Below, one piece after another: positions 11,557 to 23,896 of a DNA stretch of 64,000 bases; the stretch's first letter is position 1; every line of letters starts with the position of its first letter. The notes beneath the pieces are model-generated. The model made no database searches and had not been told where the DNA came from. It saw only the letters and a program-made list of their open reading frames with translations. The DNA is from Conus ventricosus. Lineage: Eukaryota > Mollusca > Gastropoda > Neogastropoda > Conidae. The position numbers and the translations under genes were made by a program. The DNA lies in NCBI GenBank assembly GCA_018398815.1, contig CM031626.1:39227654-39291653 (forward strand), in the 5' to 3' direction.

Positions 11557-11589
11557 GGAATGCATAATGTTAAGTTAAGAACAATTACC

Positions 11590-11707
11590 AACAATTACAC
11601 CACAACAACAACCACAACACACACACGCACGCACGTACGCACACGTACACACACATGAGCGCATGTACACACACGCATGTTCGCGCGCGCGCGAGCAACA
11701 CACCACA

Positions 11708-11790
<83 letters not shown>

Positions 11791-11977
11791 CAAAACACAT
11801 CCCCATGTAGCCTCAATTACATCACAGAAAAGTATTAAGGATAAAAGCAAAAATATTAGAAATGAAAAAAAAAAAAAAAAAAACACTGTAGGAAAATCAA
11901 TGGTAATAAAGCGATCCTATTCAACAAAAGGAATATAAGAACAATCAAGCACAATCACGGGCACGTGCGCGCGCGCG

Positions 11978-12036
<59 letters not shown>

Positions 12037-12055
12037 GCGTGCGCGCGCGCGCACT
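11590..12055. repeat. CA and GT microsatellites
   Basis: CA tracts with GCGC interruptions at 11,606-11,790, an A18 run near 11,866, and a GT tract with GCGC ends at 11,958-12,055. They lie in opposite orientation about 200 bp apart and could fold back. No gene. Confidence 0.9.
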
Positions 12056-12059
12056 TGTG

Positions 12060-12860
12060 TACATGTGTTTGTGCGCGTGCAGAGCTCAGAAATCTTTCAA
12101 GACATGGGCCCACGCTTACATATCAACGTGGTATGATCACTTGACCATGATAGATTATCCACTACATCATCGATGATCTCATGATAATCAACTACCTGGA
12201 TAGTTTCATCTTTAATGGAAAGGAATAGCATTTCTCTGAAAGGTTTCAAAGCTTTTGTCTTACAGTGATTACTAAGCATTCATTCATAATTAAATACATG
12301 TATGAATTTACTTTCAGTTATAGATGCATCTGATTGGTTTGGGCCATTCTCACAACTTGCTGTTCAATGTCCGCAAGAAACAAAAAAAGGGTCTAATGTA
12401 AAATCGTTATCTGTAAGAAACAGGGTGGATCATTTTCAAAACCATGGGCGGAATCTTGAGGGACGAAATGATGAACAGACGGAATAGAAGATTCAGACCT
12501 ATTCAATGTAAAAAAAAAAATAGCGTTTTCTGTCCGACAGATTTGAAGATGAAAGTTTTGAAATATTTTCGAAAACTGAGAAAAACCATAAATCTTTAAC
12601 TATGATAGTGATATAACTAGAATAATAATGATGAGCGCTTATGTAGTACAACATATCCAGTGGCATTCGGGCTTTTTGCGCTTAACATAAATTGATACAG
12701 GAAAAAATCTACGTTCAAAAACGAAAGTTTCACGATCATCTATGCTCAAAATACAAGAATAAAAACGGCTGTGTCACACAATTCCGAACAGACATTCACA
12801 TCACATTTTCTATCCAAGAAAAGTTATGCTTTAACCAACAAACAATGTTCAGTCAAGTAT
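12060..12860. other. Non-coding stretch
   Basis: AT-rich unique DNA; nothing recognisable in any frame. Confidence 0.5.
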
Positions 12861-12861
12861 A

Positions 12862-14122
12862 TATCTCTCCCCACCTGCACAAACCAGTAGCAACAAGTAC
12901 ACACCAAACCCGATAACTGGAGAAGTTCCGGGTGGTGAAAGTTCCAATCGTCGCACAGCTTGAAAAGGTGTTTGCTTTAATGCTCTTTTGAAAGGGTAAC
13001 GGATGAGTCATGATGGATTTATTATGGATGAGAGTTCCAAGTCTTTGGTGTGCACAAGGAACAGGATCAATACTCAAAGACTTTGTCCTCAACTTGGGGC
13101 GTAAAAGAATTCCAGATTTTTTGTCAGAAGACAGACAGAGGATTTTGAGATGGGGCACAGCGAAACGTGAGTTCAACCATGTTAGCAAGAGAAGCGCTAG
13201 AGGAAACGTTAAAGCACAACACTGACCATTTGTCATCTATTCTGCCTTGAACTGGGAGCCAGTGGAGTTTTTTGAAGGAGATGCTTAGCATGATCACGCC
13301 TCTTTGTCTTGAGAACCATCCTGGAAGCAGAGTTCTGAGCACTCTGCAGTTCAGACAAAATAGACACCGGGCAGCCAGAGAGAATTGCATTGTAGTAGTG
13401 CAGTTCTGAAAAAACAAGAGCATCTAAAATCGCAGTTACTTGAACTGATAGGTAGCGGCCAGTGGAACTGGGGGGTAAAGTGGGGTAATGATCGAAAGAC
13501 GAAATTGGAGGAAAGGCATCTGATCTTAATTGATAGTAAGAGGGTTCACGACAGGATTCAGATATATTTCTTTGCTGCGTTTCGCCTGCAGAACGTTTTC
13601 GATTAGGGAAGGGAGCACTGGAAAAGTAGTTGTCAGAACGAGGACGATTGTGCCACAGCGTTTTCAGATTTTGTGCGAGTCTGGCGGTGCCTCTCGCACT
13701 GGGATGGATTGTGTCACTGTATAAAGTTGGATCTGAATAAAAACAGGGAAAGTGATCAATGAAACGTACTCTGTGACGACTGCAGGCATCTCTAAGGTTG
13801 CTATTTGACGGAATTATGGCATTATTGAAAGAGTGTTTCCCTTTAGCTGGCAGGATAGAGCTGAAAGTAATGTGAGCATTGGGAAACGTTTTACAACATG
13901 TAAAGATGAGTTCAGACCAGGTATCAAAGGATACGACACCTGACGGGCAAGAGTTTACACCAACATGGATTATGAGGTCATATAAGGATGAAGATGTTGG
14001 TACGGGAAGGAGCCATGCGTGGAGATCTTTTATTGACATACCAGGGACACAATATCTTAAAAAGTCGTTCTTGTCTTGGGGCTAAACGTTTTGGATCCAT
14101 GAAACGAATAGTGGAGTCTCCT
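12862..14122 (-). pseudogene. Retroelement relic: SGNH-hydrolase domain joined to RT C-terminus
   Basis: Minus-strand open frames carry an SGNH/GDSL esterase-like domain with its three diagnostic blocks: GDSTIRFMD (block I, about 14,120), LIIHVGVNSCPSG (block III G-x-N) and SDTIHPSARG (block V D-x-x-H). A frameshift at about 14,060 separates block I from the rest. The same frame runs on into LHYYNAILSGCPVSILSELQ and QNSASRMVLKTKRRDH, the thumb/C-terminal part of reverse transcriptases of CR1/L2-like non-LTR elements, then across shifts to RTKSLSIDPVPCAHQRLGTL near 13,080. SGNH esterase domains are known in ORF1 of CR1-type elements, but endonuclease and RT catalytic core are missing here, so this is a deletion derivative. 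Confidence 0.6.
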
Positions 14123-14169
14123 ATCAGGAGAGAGAGAGAGAGAGGAGAGAGAGAGAGGGGAGAGGAGAG

Positions 14170-14213
<44 letters not shown>

Positions 14214-14275
14214 CTGTAGTTTGGCTTTACAACGGCTGGGTGGAGTGGGGGGGGGGGGGGGGGGGGGGGCGTGGG
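14123..14275. repeat. GA microsatellite and G run
   Basis: GA tract 14,129-14,211, then unique DNA and a G run of about 22 bases at 14,247-14,268. It abuts block I of the relic at 12,862-14,122. Confidence 0.9.
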
Positions 14276-15110
14276 GGGACGGAGATTCAGAACATCATGG
14301 GCGAAGAGTTGGACTTTGCGAGAGTGAGAATAGTTGAACAAAGACAACAGGAATGAAGAATTTTTAGTGACTTCAAACGAATTTAATAGGAACCAATAAC
14401 GGCAATAAAAGAGCACTCTGGAATATCTCTGTAACATGCATAAGCCACAAGCATACGGCAATGTACAAATTTTACAACATGGTAAAACCAATCTCAATTG
14501 TCCTCCTATTCCACCCACCACAATTCACACTCTCCCCCTCCAAAATAATAATAAATGAAATAAATTACATAGAAAAATATATAAAGTGTCTAATAACGTT
14601 AAAATTCACCCCTTTTTCACAACTCAAACATGTATCCACTCCATAAAAAACAAAAAAGCAAGCAAGTACCACAGAATTTTCAGAACTTGGACGAAATAAA
14701 AACTGAAAAAACCCCTCAAGATCCCCAAGGGGGGGGGGGGGGGGGGGGAGAAAGAAATTGGGGGTGTCGATGAGGTGGGGGTGGGGGTGGGGGGTGGGAG
14801 GGGAGAAATAAGAGTAAGTTAGTAGGTAGTAGCAGTGATGTCTGTCCAAAATTCACAGTATGAACCACAACAAAAAATTCCCCAACCCAAATACAGAGAG
14901 AAGCATTCAAATGATTTTACATACCCTTGGGGCAATCTTATATCACATTCTCACTTTGAACGTTTACAGCCACGCCCACAGCAGTGAAAACATTTCCAAC
15001 ACCATTAACACCCAAAGAAAACATCAATCTTACTGAAGAAAATAAAGGAAGACCTGACACACACACACACACCGTTAGTAACAAACCACAAGAGACCAAT
15101 TCATTTCAGG
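14276..15110. other. Non-coding stretch
   Basis: AT-rich with a G run at 14,730-14,750. No gene recognised. Confidence 0.5.
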
Positions 15111-15117
15111 TCAAATC

Positions 15118-17067
15118 GTGAACAGCTCAGCCCGCCTCAAAGACCAAGTCAGGGCTGAAATCGTCAACGGCTCAGCTCGCCTCAAAGACCAAGACAGGGC
15201 TGAAATCGTCAACAGCTCAGCTCGCCTCAAAGACCAAGTCAGGGCTGAAATCGTCAACAGCTCAGCTCGCCTCAAAGACCATGTCAGGGCTGAAATTGTG
15301 AACAGCTCAGCTCGCCTCAAAGACCAAGCCAGGGCTGAAATCGTGAACAGCTCAGCTCGCCTCAAAGACCAAGTCAGGGCTGAAATCGTCAACAGCTCAG
15401 CTCGCCTCAAAGACCAAGTCAGGGCTGAAATCGTCAACAGCTCAGCTCGCCTCAAAGACCATGTCAGGGCTGAAATCGTCAACAGCTCAGCTCGCCTCAA
15501 AGACCAAGTCAGGGCTGAAATCGTAACAGCTCAGCTCGCCTCAAAGACCATGTCAGGGCTGAAATCGTCAACAGCTCAGCTCGCCTCAAAGACCAGTCCA
15601 GGGCTGAAATCGGACAACGCTCAGCTCGCCTCAAAGACCAAGTCAGGGCTGAAATCATCAACAGCTCAGCTCGCCTCAAAGACCAAGTCAGGGCTGAAAT
15701 CGTCAACAGCTCAGCTCGCCTCAAAGACCAATCAGGGCTGAAATTTAACAGCTCAGCTCGCCTCAAAGACCAGTCGCGATGTCCGAATCGTGAACGACCA
15801 ATCGCGTCAAAGATCAGTCAGGCTGAATCAGTCGATCAAGACCAACTCAGCGCTCAAAGACCAAGTCAGGCCACTAAATCGTAACAGTCAGGCGCTCAAA
15901 CAAGGAACAGGCTAATCGCCTAAAGCCAAGTCAGGCTGAATTTCAACCAAACCAGCGCCTAAATCGCACAGCTCAGCTACTCAACAGCCAAGTCGGGCTT
16001 AAATGCAGACGGCTCAATCGTCAACAGACCAAGCAGCCTGAAATCGGGCTAAATCGTCATCAGCTCGCCTCAAAGACCAAGTCAGGGCTGAAATCTGTGA
16101 ACAGCTCAGCTCGCCTCAAAGACCAAGTCAGGGTGAAATCGTGAACAGCTCAGCTCGCCTCAACCTGTCAGGGCTGAAATCTTCAGAAAGCTCAGCTCGC
16201 CTCAAAGACCAAGTCAATCGTGAACAGTCGTCGCCTCAAAGCCGCCGGGCTGAAATCGGCTGAAATCAGCTCACCAGCTCAGTCCCAAGTCAGGGGCTGA
16301 AATCGTCAACAGCTCAGCTCGCCTCAAAGACCAAGTCAGGGCTGAAATCGTCAACAGCTCAGCTCGCCTCAAAGACCAAGCCAGGGCTGAAATCGTGAAC
16401 AGCTCAGCTCGCCTCAAAACCAAGTCAGGGCTGAAATCGTCAACAGCTCAGCTCGCCTCAAAGACCAAGCCAGGGCTGAAATCGTCAACAGCTCAGCTCG
16501 CCTCAAAGACCAAGTCAGGGCTGAAATCGTCAACAGCTCAGCTCGCCTCAAAGACCAATCCAGGGCTGAAATCGTCAACAGCTCAGCTCGCCTCAAAGAC
16601 CAAGCCAGGGCTGAAATCGTCAACAGCTCAGCTCGCCTCAAAGACCAAGTCAGGGCTGAAATCGTCAACAGCTCAGCTCGCCTCAAAGACCAATCCAGGG
16701 CTGAAATCGTCAACAGCTCAGCTCGCCTCAAAGACCAAGCCAGGGCTGAAATCGTCAACAGCTCAGCTCGCCTCAAAGACCAAGTCAGGGCTGAAATCGT
16801 CAACAGCTCAGCTCGCCTCAAAGACCAATCCAGGGCTGAAATCGTCAACAGCTCAGCTCGCCTCAAAGACCAAGCCAGGGCTGAAATCGTCAACAGCTCA
16901 GCTCGCCTCAAAGACCAAGCCAGGGCTGAAATCGTCAACAGCTCAGCTCGCCTCAAAGACCAAGTCAGGGCTGAAATCGTCAACAGCTCAGCTTGCCTCA
17001 AAGACCAAGTCAGGGCTGAAATCGTCAACAGCTCAGCTCGCCTCAAAGACCAAGCCAGGACTGAAGT
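15118..17067. repeat. 45-bp tandem repeat array
   Basis: About 40 copies of a 45-bp unit with core ACAGCTCAGCTCGCCTCAAA. Because 45 is divisible by three, frames stay open for 80-240 codons on both strands (for example 16,395-17,126 plus and 17,136-16,414 minus), giving 15-residue peptide repeats. No start context, splice site or unique protein flank supports expression. From about 15,775 to 16,290 the units are scrambled by many indels, which looks like a low-quality consensus within an otherwise uniform array. Confidence 0.95.
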
Positions 17068-17075
17068 TGTATTAC

Positions 17076-17251
17076 AAACTGATCCTGTGCACGACACTAA
17101 CCTGCCAAGACCAACAGACAAACTGATCCTGTGCACGACACTAACCTGCCAAGACCAACAGACAAACTGATCCTGTGCACGACACTAACCTGCCAAGACC
17201 AACAGACAAACTGATCCTGTGCACGACACTAACCTGCCAAGACCAACAGAC
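17076..17251. repeat. 44-bp tandem repeat, four copies
   Basis: Four exact units beginning AAACTGATCCTGTGCACGAC and ending CCAACAGAC, directly following the 45-bp array. Confidence 0.95.
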
Positions 17252-17312
17252 AACCAGAAGTCAGGAGAATGGTATGTGGGGCACTGGCAGAATCTGTAGA
17301 GTAAAACTTGAC

Positions 17313-17600
<288 letters not shown>

Positions 17601-17639
17601 AGACAGCAGTATAGCAAAATATTTGTGCACTGCAGCGAG

Positions 17640-19335
17640 CCCTCTCTCCACCCTGGGTCACACATGCCGCTTGCCCCGTTCTTCCCCGGCGTGGATCTTC
17701 CTGTGTCGGGACAGTGTGTCCGTTCTGTGGAAGGCTTTCCCGCACACGTCACACGCAAATGGTTTCTGGCCCGTGTGCATCTTCATGTGCCGCTTCAGGT
17801 CGTTGACCTTGAGGTAGGCCTTGCAGCACAGCTCACACGCAAAGGGTTTGACGCCCGTGTGGATCTTGGTGTGCTGCCTCAGCTCGCTAGGGGTGATGAA
17901 GGTCTTGTGACACACGTCACACTCAAAGGGCCTGTCCCCCGCGTGCATCTGCTGGTGGTGGAATAGTTTGTCCGCGCGAAGGAACCCGCGGGAGCAGACA
18001 GGGCAGACGAAAGGTTTGTCCTCCAAGTGGCTTTTCTTGTGCTGGCTCAGCTCGTGCCTGGTGATGAAGGCTCGGTTGCACTCGTTGCAGGGGAAGGGCC
18101 TCTCGCCGCTGTGGATCTTGAGGTGGCGGGCTCAGCTCGTCGCCCCGGGAGAAGCTCTTATGGCACACATCACATTCAAAAAGGTCGGCAACCGGAGTGG
18201 ATCTTCTGTGGCGGTTGAGTTCGTACAGTCGTCTGAACACCTGGAGCACACGTGACACCGAACGACCTGGGATCCTCGTAGTGGGGGCAGGGGTTGGGAT
18301 CCGTCAGTGAAGGTGTGCCGACACACGTGCTGGGTCAGCAGGGAGATGTGGAGGAAGGCTTCCTGACACTGACCGCACGTGTAGCACCGGTCGGAGTGCG
18401 CGTGCTGCGTGACGTGCTCGTGCAGCGGTGAGGGCAGATTGAAGCTGGCGTGACACATGCCACACTGGTACAGCCGTTCATCTCCGACTGACCTCTGCTT
18501 CGCCTCGAAGTGTACCGGCAGGGGCTCACAGTCACTTCCATCAGAAAACTCTTCCACCTTTGCTTGGTGTTTCGCTGGTAAGTCGCGCTTGTTATTACTA
18601 AACTGCTCCGCCTTTCTTCGGAGCTCCACCGATGAGTCGGCCCTCTTGTCTGTGGCGGTAGCACACGCGTTACGTTGGCTTCCCCGAAAAGGACGAGTGC
18701 TGTTTGAAACTGGAATTCCATCTTTCCTTGTCTTGGATGGGGTTGTGTTTTTGCTACCGAATTTGTACTGGTTAGACTGGACAACTAGGCACATATCTTC
18801 ACAACGGACGTTTGAGTTCTGAGCGTCACAGAGGCCTGGCTGTGTGCGGCCCTGCATGTCGCGGACATCGGGGTCTTCAGTCTGGAGTGAAACGTTGCCA
18901 GATGTTCCTCACCAAGGTCTGCTTCTTGTTTGACTCTCACCGACACGCTCTGGGTGTCAACTTCCTGCAAAACTGAGACTGAAACGACATTCAGATTCCT
19001 GTCTCTGTTCTCGTCAAGTCCATGGCACTGAACAGTAGGGAGGTCATCATCGCCCGGTTCCTGCTTGACATGGACGGACTGTTGATGTCTGGTGCTTCTT
19101 CGGGGGCCGGAATCAGCTCTGTATCTTCGCCTCTTATTGGAGGCTGTGGCTCGCTACCTTCACAGTCCATTCTTAACGCCAGCGTGCTTCCCTGCCTCTC
19201 ATCTTCGCACTGAACAGGACTGGTGCTGCTCTGCAGGACGCTGAAACGGTGCAGTCAAGCCGTCTGATGATCACGTGCTATGACTGTGTCAACGTCAGCT
19301 CCGCACTGCCGTTTCATTCCAGTGACAGAAACGTT
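17640..19335 (-). CDS. C2H2 zinc-finger protein with VKQE motifs (frameshifted as read)
   Basis: Minus-strand gene for a probable nuclear DNA-binding regulator. The N-terminal part (about 19,240-18,880) has two VKQE motifs, VHVKQEPGDDDLPT and VRVKQEADLGEEHL; VKxE is the SUMO-acceptor consensus common in such factors. About nine C2H2 fingers follow from 18,470 to 17,680, among them YQCGMCHASF, FECDVCHKSF, FVCPVCSRGF, FECDVCHKTF, FACELCCKAY and FACDVCGKAF, several joined by TGxKPF-type linkers. The finger block ends at about 17,658. At least four frame changes occur (near 19,090, 18,890, 18,240 and 18,130), each leaving the protein pattern intact in the next frame. Consensus indels are more likely than a pseudogene; introns could explain some. 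The start codon and any upstream exons are uncertain. Confidence 0.8.
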
Positions 19336-20590
19336 GTGTGTTATCATCTCCAAGCTGAACAGGATGGTGGTTTTCTACACACTCCTGTCTACGGTCTCCA
19401 GGGGTAGGTTTGGTGGGGAGGTATGGGGGAGGGGGAGCAGGGCTGCGAGGAAGTGTCCACGTCCCTCAAACCAACCTCTGCCTCTCCAGTTCTGACTGTC
19501 CTTTCCACACAATGCTGACTTAGCTGGGCCTCTGATGTCACCACCGCCTCTTCTTCTGTACCTCTGTTATTTCACGGTGTCACGGCCAAGCTCTCCTTGA
19601 AATGTGACCCAGTAACTCGGAACCAGCACGACAGCAGGTGTTATAAGCCACATGACGTTGTCATTTCTTGACATGACCACTGTTCAGCAGTGCTGATGTC
19701 CTCGGCAGGTTTTTAATGTGATTCTCACAGCAGACAGTTGAGGTTGAGGCTCAGACACAGCAGAAGTGAAAAGGGTCTCTTTCTCTTCGTTCCGATTCTC
19801 TTCCATGGACTGACCAAGCACTGACCACACTTCACCATCATCCTTCTCAGTGTCTTGCAGGTTATCTTGGCACGGCCATCATATTTACCTCTCCCGCGTG
19901 ACAGCTTGATCTGCACACACAACATCGTCTGTATGTTACAATGGATTATAGCATAATCCCAGCCTGATCTAGTTCTTCACACACACACCTGGGTGATTTA
20001 ATCGAAACATAACTATGCAACCACCCACAGATTCTGCTAGACTGGAACATGCCGTTTTACTGGGTATTTTTTTTTGCAGTGTACCAGTAAAAACATAAAA
20101 TCTCCAGAAAACATGTAGCAGCCACAGAATAATGTCTTCTGCATGACTTTGTCTCTAAGGCAAGTTTATCACAACAAAGAAAGATCCGCATCACTTCGCC
20201 CTGTCATACCTGCTTCTGCAGCTATTCACTCGATTGTTTATGAAATGCAGCCATGCTGACCTGAAACACTGCCACACTGCTTCTCCCCACACACCTTCCA
20301 CCCGTCTCTCACCAAGGACAGATTCTGTGTAAAGCATGCATTTAAGCTAGCTCCCTTTGAATGTGGTGCTGGCCTGCTGCCCGCTTGACGGCTGCTCTGG
20401 AATAAAACTCATTGCCAATACCTTGCACCAGTGGTTTTTAACATACTATAGAGCCACTGCCAACCAACAGCTCACCGACAGCAGCTAACCTGCTTGGCAA
20501 AGTACTCATCAAACCCTCCCTATCCCCCCGCGGTGGTTACAAGAGAGTGGCGGACGTTTGGACCACGGAATCATCAACCTCTCTGTTTTC
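19336..20590. other. Non-coding stretch upstream of the zinc-finger gene
   Basis: Probably 5' exons, introns or promoter of the minus-strand zinc-finger gene. Nothing specific is recognised. Confidence 0.4.
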
Positions 20591-20593
20591 AGC

Positions 20594-20828
20594 GATGAAA
20601 AACAAGGTTTTTCATGATTAAAAAACCAAGGCTTTCCAGTGATGAAAAACAAGGTTTTTCATGATGAAAACAAGGTTTCAGTGATTAAAAAACCAAGACT
20701 TCAGTGAGAAAAACAAGGCTTCAGTGAATGAAAAACAAGGTTTTCAATGAGAAAAACACGGCTTTCATGATGAAAAACAAGGTTTTGAATGATGAAAAAC
20801 AAGTTTCATGATGAAAAACAAGGGTGAA
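20594..20828. repeat. Short tandem repeat, about 22-26 bp
   Basis: Around ten units of GATGAAAAACAAGGTTTTTCAT with varied lengths. Each unit is partly palindromic (GAAAAAC/GTTTTTC). Confidence 0.85.
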
Positions 20829-20975
20829 AGGGAACAATCTGTCGCAGCCTGTTCGAATTATCCCTCCATGACTTCTTTGGTACGTTTCTGGGGTGGACCT
20901 GTGACAGTACCCTGGAGATGGACATAGAGCGACGTAATCCAGAAGAAAGAGAGATGCGTGCATGCAAAAGGGAAT

Positions 20976-23445
20976 ACGTGACTTTCACTACAAGAGGAGA
21001 CCCATGTGTGAAAAGGGACACTTGACTTTCACTACAAAGAGGAACCCATGTGTAAAAAGGGACTACTTGACTTTCACTACCAAAAAGGAACCCATGTGTG
21101 AAAAGGGACACTTGACTTTCACTGCAAAGAGGAACCCATGTGAGATGGAGTACTTGATTTTTTACTACAATTTAGAGAAACCCCTGTGAGAAAGGGAGTA
21201 CTTGAATTTTCACTACAAAGATGCCACGCACGTGTGAAAAGGGAGTACTTGATTTATATTCAATACAACGATCCAAAATGGAGTACTTAATTTTCAATAC
21301 GAAAGGAGATCTATGTGTGCAAATGGAGCACTTAATTTCACTACAAAGAGGAGATCTATGTGTGCAAAGGGGCGCTTAATTTTCACTACAAAGAGGAGAC
21401 TGTGTTCAAAGGGGCACTTAATTTCACTACAAAGAGGGGATCTTGGCAAAGGGGGCACTTAATTTTCACTACAAAAGGAGATGCATTTGGGACAAAGGGG
21501 GCACTTAATTTTCACTACAAAGAGAGATGCATTGTGCAAGTGGGGGACTTAATTTTCACTACAAAGAGAGATCGTGTGGGCAAGGGGCACTTAATTTTCA
21601 CTACAAAGGGAGATGCTTGTGTGCAAAGGGGGCACTTAATTTTCACTACAAAGAGGGGATCTGTGTGTGCAAAGGGCACTTAATTTTCACTACAAAGAGA
21701 GATGCATGTGTGCAAAGGCACTTAATTTTTACTACAAAGAGGAGATCTATGTGTGCAAAGGGGCACTTAATTTTCACTAACAAAGAGGAGATCTGTGTTC
21801 AAAGGGGGCACTTTAATTTTTCACTACAAAGAGGAGATCTGTTTGCAAAGGGACACCTTAATTTTCACTACCCAAAAGGAGATCTAGTGTTTCAAAGGGG
21901 GGACTTAATTTTCACTACAAAGAGGAAAGCATGTGTGCAAAGGGGGCACTTAATTTTCACTACAAAGAGGGGATCTGTGTGTGCAAAGGGGCACTTAATT
22001 TTCACTACAAAGGGAGATGCTTGTGTGCAAAGGGGGCACTTAATTTCACTACAAAGAGGAGATCGATGTGTTGCAAAGGGGGCACTTAATTTTCACTACA
22101 AAGAGGAGATGCATGTGTGCAAAGGGGGCACTTAATTTTCACTACAAAGAGGAGATCTATGTGTGCAAAGGGGGCACTTAATTTTCACTACAAAGAGGAG
22201 ATCCATGTGTGCAAAGGGGGCACTTAATTTTCACTACAAAGAGGAGATCATGTGTGCAAAGGGGGCACTTAATTTTCACTACAAAGAGGAGATGCTTGTG
22301 TGCAAAGGGGGCACTTAATTTTCACTACAAAGAGGAGATGCATGTGTGCAAGAGGGCACTTAATTTTCACTACAAAGAGGAGATCTATGTGTGCAAAGGG
22401 GCACTTAATTTTCACTACAAAGAGGAGATCTATCTGTGCAAAGGGGGCACTTAATTTCACTACAAAGAGGAGATCTTGTGTGCAAAGGGGCACTTAATTT
22501 TTCACTACAGAGGAGATCGTGTGTGCAAAGGGGCACTTAATTTTCACTACAAAGAGGAGATCTGTTGTGTGCAAAGGGGCACTTAATTTTCACTACAAAG
22601 AGAGATCATGTGTGCAAAGGGGGCACTTAATTTGACTACAAAGAGGAGATCTATGTGTGCAAAGGGGGCACTTAACTTTCACTACAAAGAGGAGATCTGT
22701 GTGTGCAAAGGGGGCACTTAATTTTCACTACAAAGAGGAGATCATGTGTGCAAAGGGGGCACTTAATTTTCACTACAAAGAGGAGATCTATGTGTGCAAA
22801 GGGGGCACTTAATTTTCACTACAAAGAGAGATGCATGTGTACAAAGGGGGCACTTAATTTTCACTACAAGAGGAGATGCATGTGTGCAAGTGGGGCACTT
22901 AATTTTCACTACAAAGAGGAGATCTTGTGTGCAATTGGGCACTTAATTTCACTACAAAAGGAGATGCATGTTTCAAAGGGCATTAATTTTCACTACAAAA
23001 GAGATCTGTGTGTGCAAAGAGGCACTAATTTCACTACAAAGAGATCTGTGTGTGCAAAGGGAGCATTAATTTTCCTACAAAGAGGCGATTTTGTGTCAAA
23101 GGGGCACTTAATTTTCACTACAAAGACGAGAACTATGTGTGCAAAGGGGGCACTTAATTTTTACTACAAAGAGGAGATTTATGTGTGCAAAAGGGGCACT
23201 TAATTTTCACTACAAAGAGATCTATGTGTGCAAAGGGGGCACTTAATTTTCACTACAAAGAGGAGATGGATGTGTGCAAAGGGGGCACTTAATTTTCACT
23301 ACAAAGAGGAGATCCATGTGTGCAAAGGGGGCACTTAATTTTCACTACAAAGAGGAGATCTGTGTGTGCAAACAGAGCACTTAATTGTCACTACAAAGAG
23401 AAAATGTGTCCGAAGGGAGTACTTGATTTTCACTGCACTGCACAC
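20976..23445. repeat. 46-bp satellite array
   Basis: About 50 units with core CACTTAATTTTCACTACAAA then GAGGAGATCTATGTGTGCAA and a short G run. The first units (20,976-21,300) differ (ACTTGACTTTCACTACAAAG, AACCCATGTGTGAAAAGGG) and look like an older edge. Short frames such as 21,527-22,135 are artefacts of the repeat. Confidence 0.95.
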
Positions 23446-23857
23446 TCCAGTTTTCTGTATCATGCTGACCACTAACTTAAAAAAAAAAAAATCCATGATG
23501 CATCTTAACAATTATAGCATTATATACCAATAAATACTTGGGACGTGTGTTGCACAAACTTTATAATTTGGGTATGTTATTTGGGCTCCCTGACTCATAA
23601 ACGCACCGCCATGGTTCAGAAATGACATCAAAACACACCACAGACCCACTGAAACCAATCGCACTGTCCCATTACCTGTTCGTATTTTAAAATGCTTTGA
23701 CTTCAGAAACAAGTTAATCAAGATCACATTCTGAGAATGACTGCCCAAATTGGCAAAATTAATTGCCTGAATGCTGTTCAGGCAAAAACACTGGAATTTT
23801 TTTTTAAATCCCATTTTAAGATCAAAAGAAAAAAGAAAAAGCAAAGAATTAGTCACA

Positions 23858-23896
<39 letters not shown>

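Noticed and set aside
15118..17251. CRISPR-like array
   Set aside because: Units are contiguous with no unique spacers, and the context is eukaryotic.
20962..23203. Repetitive frames with FHYKEE-type peptides
   Set aside because: 46-bp satellite shifts phase each unit; no stable product.
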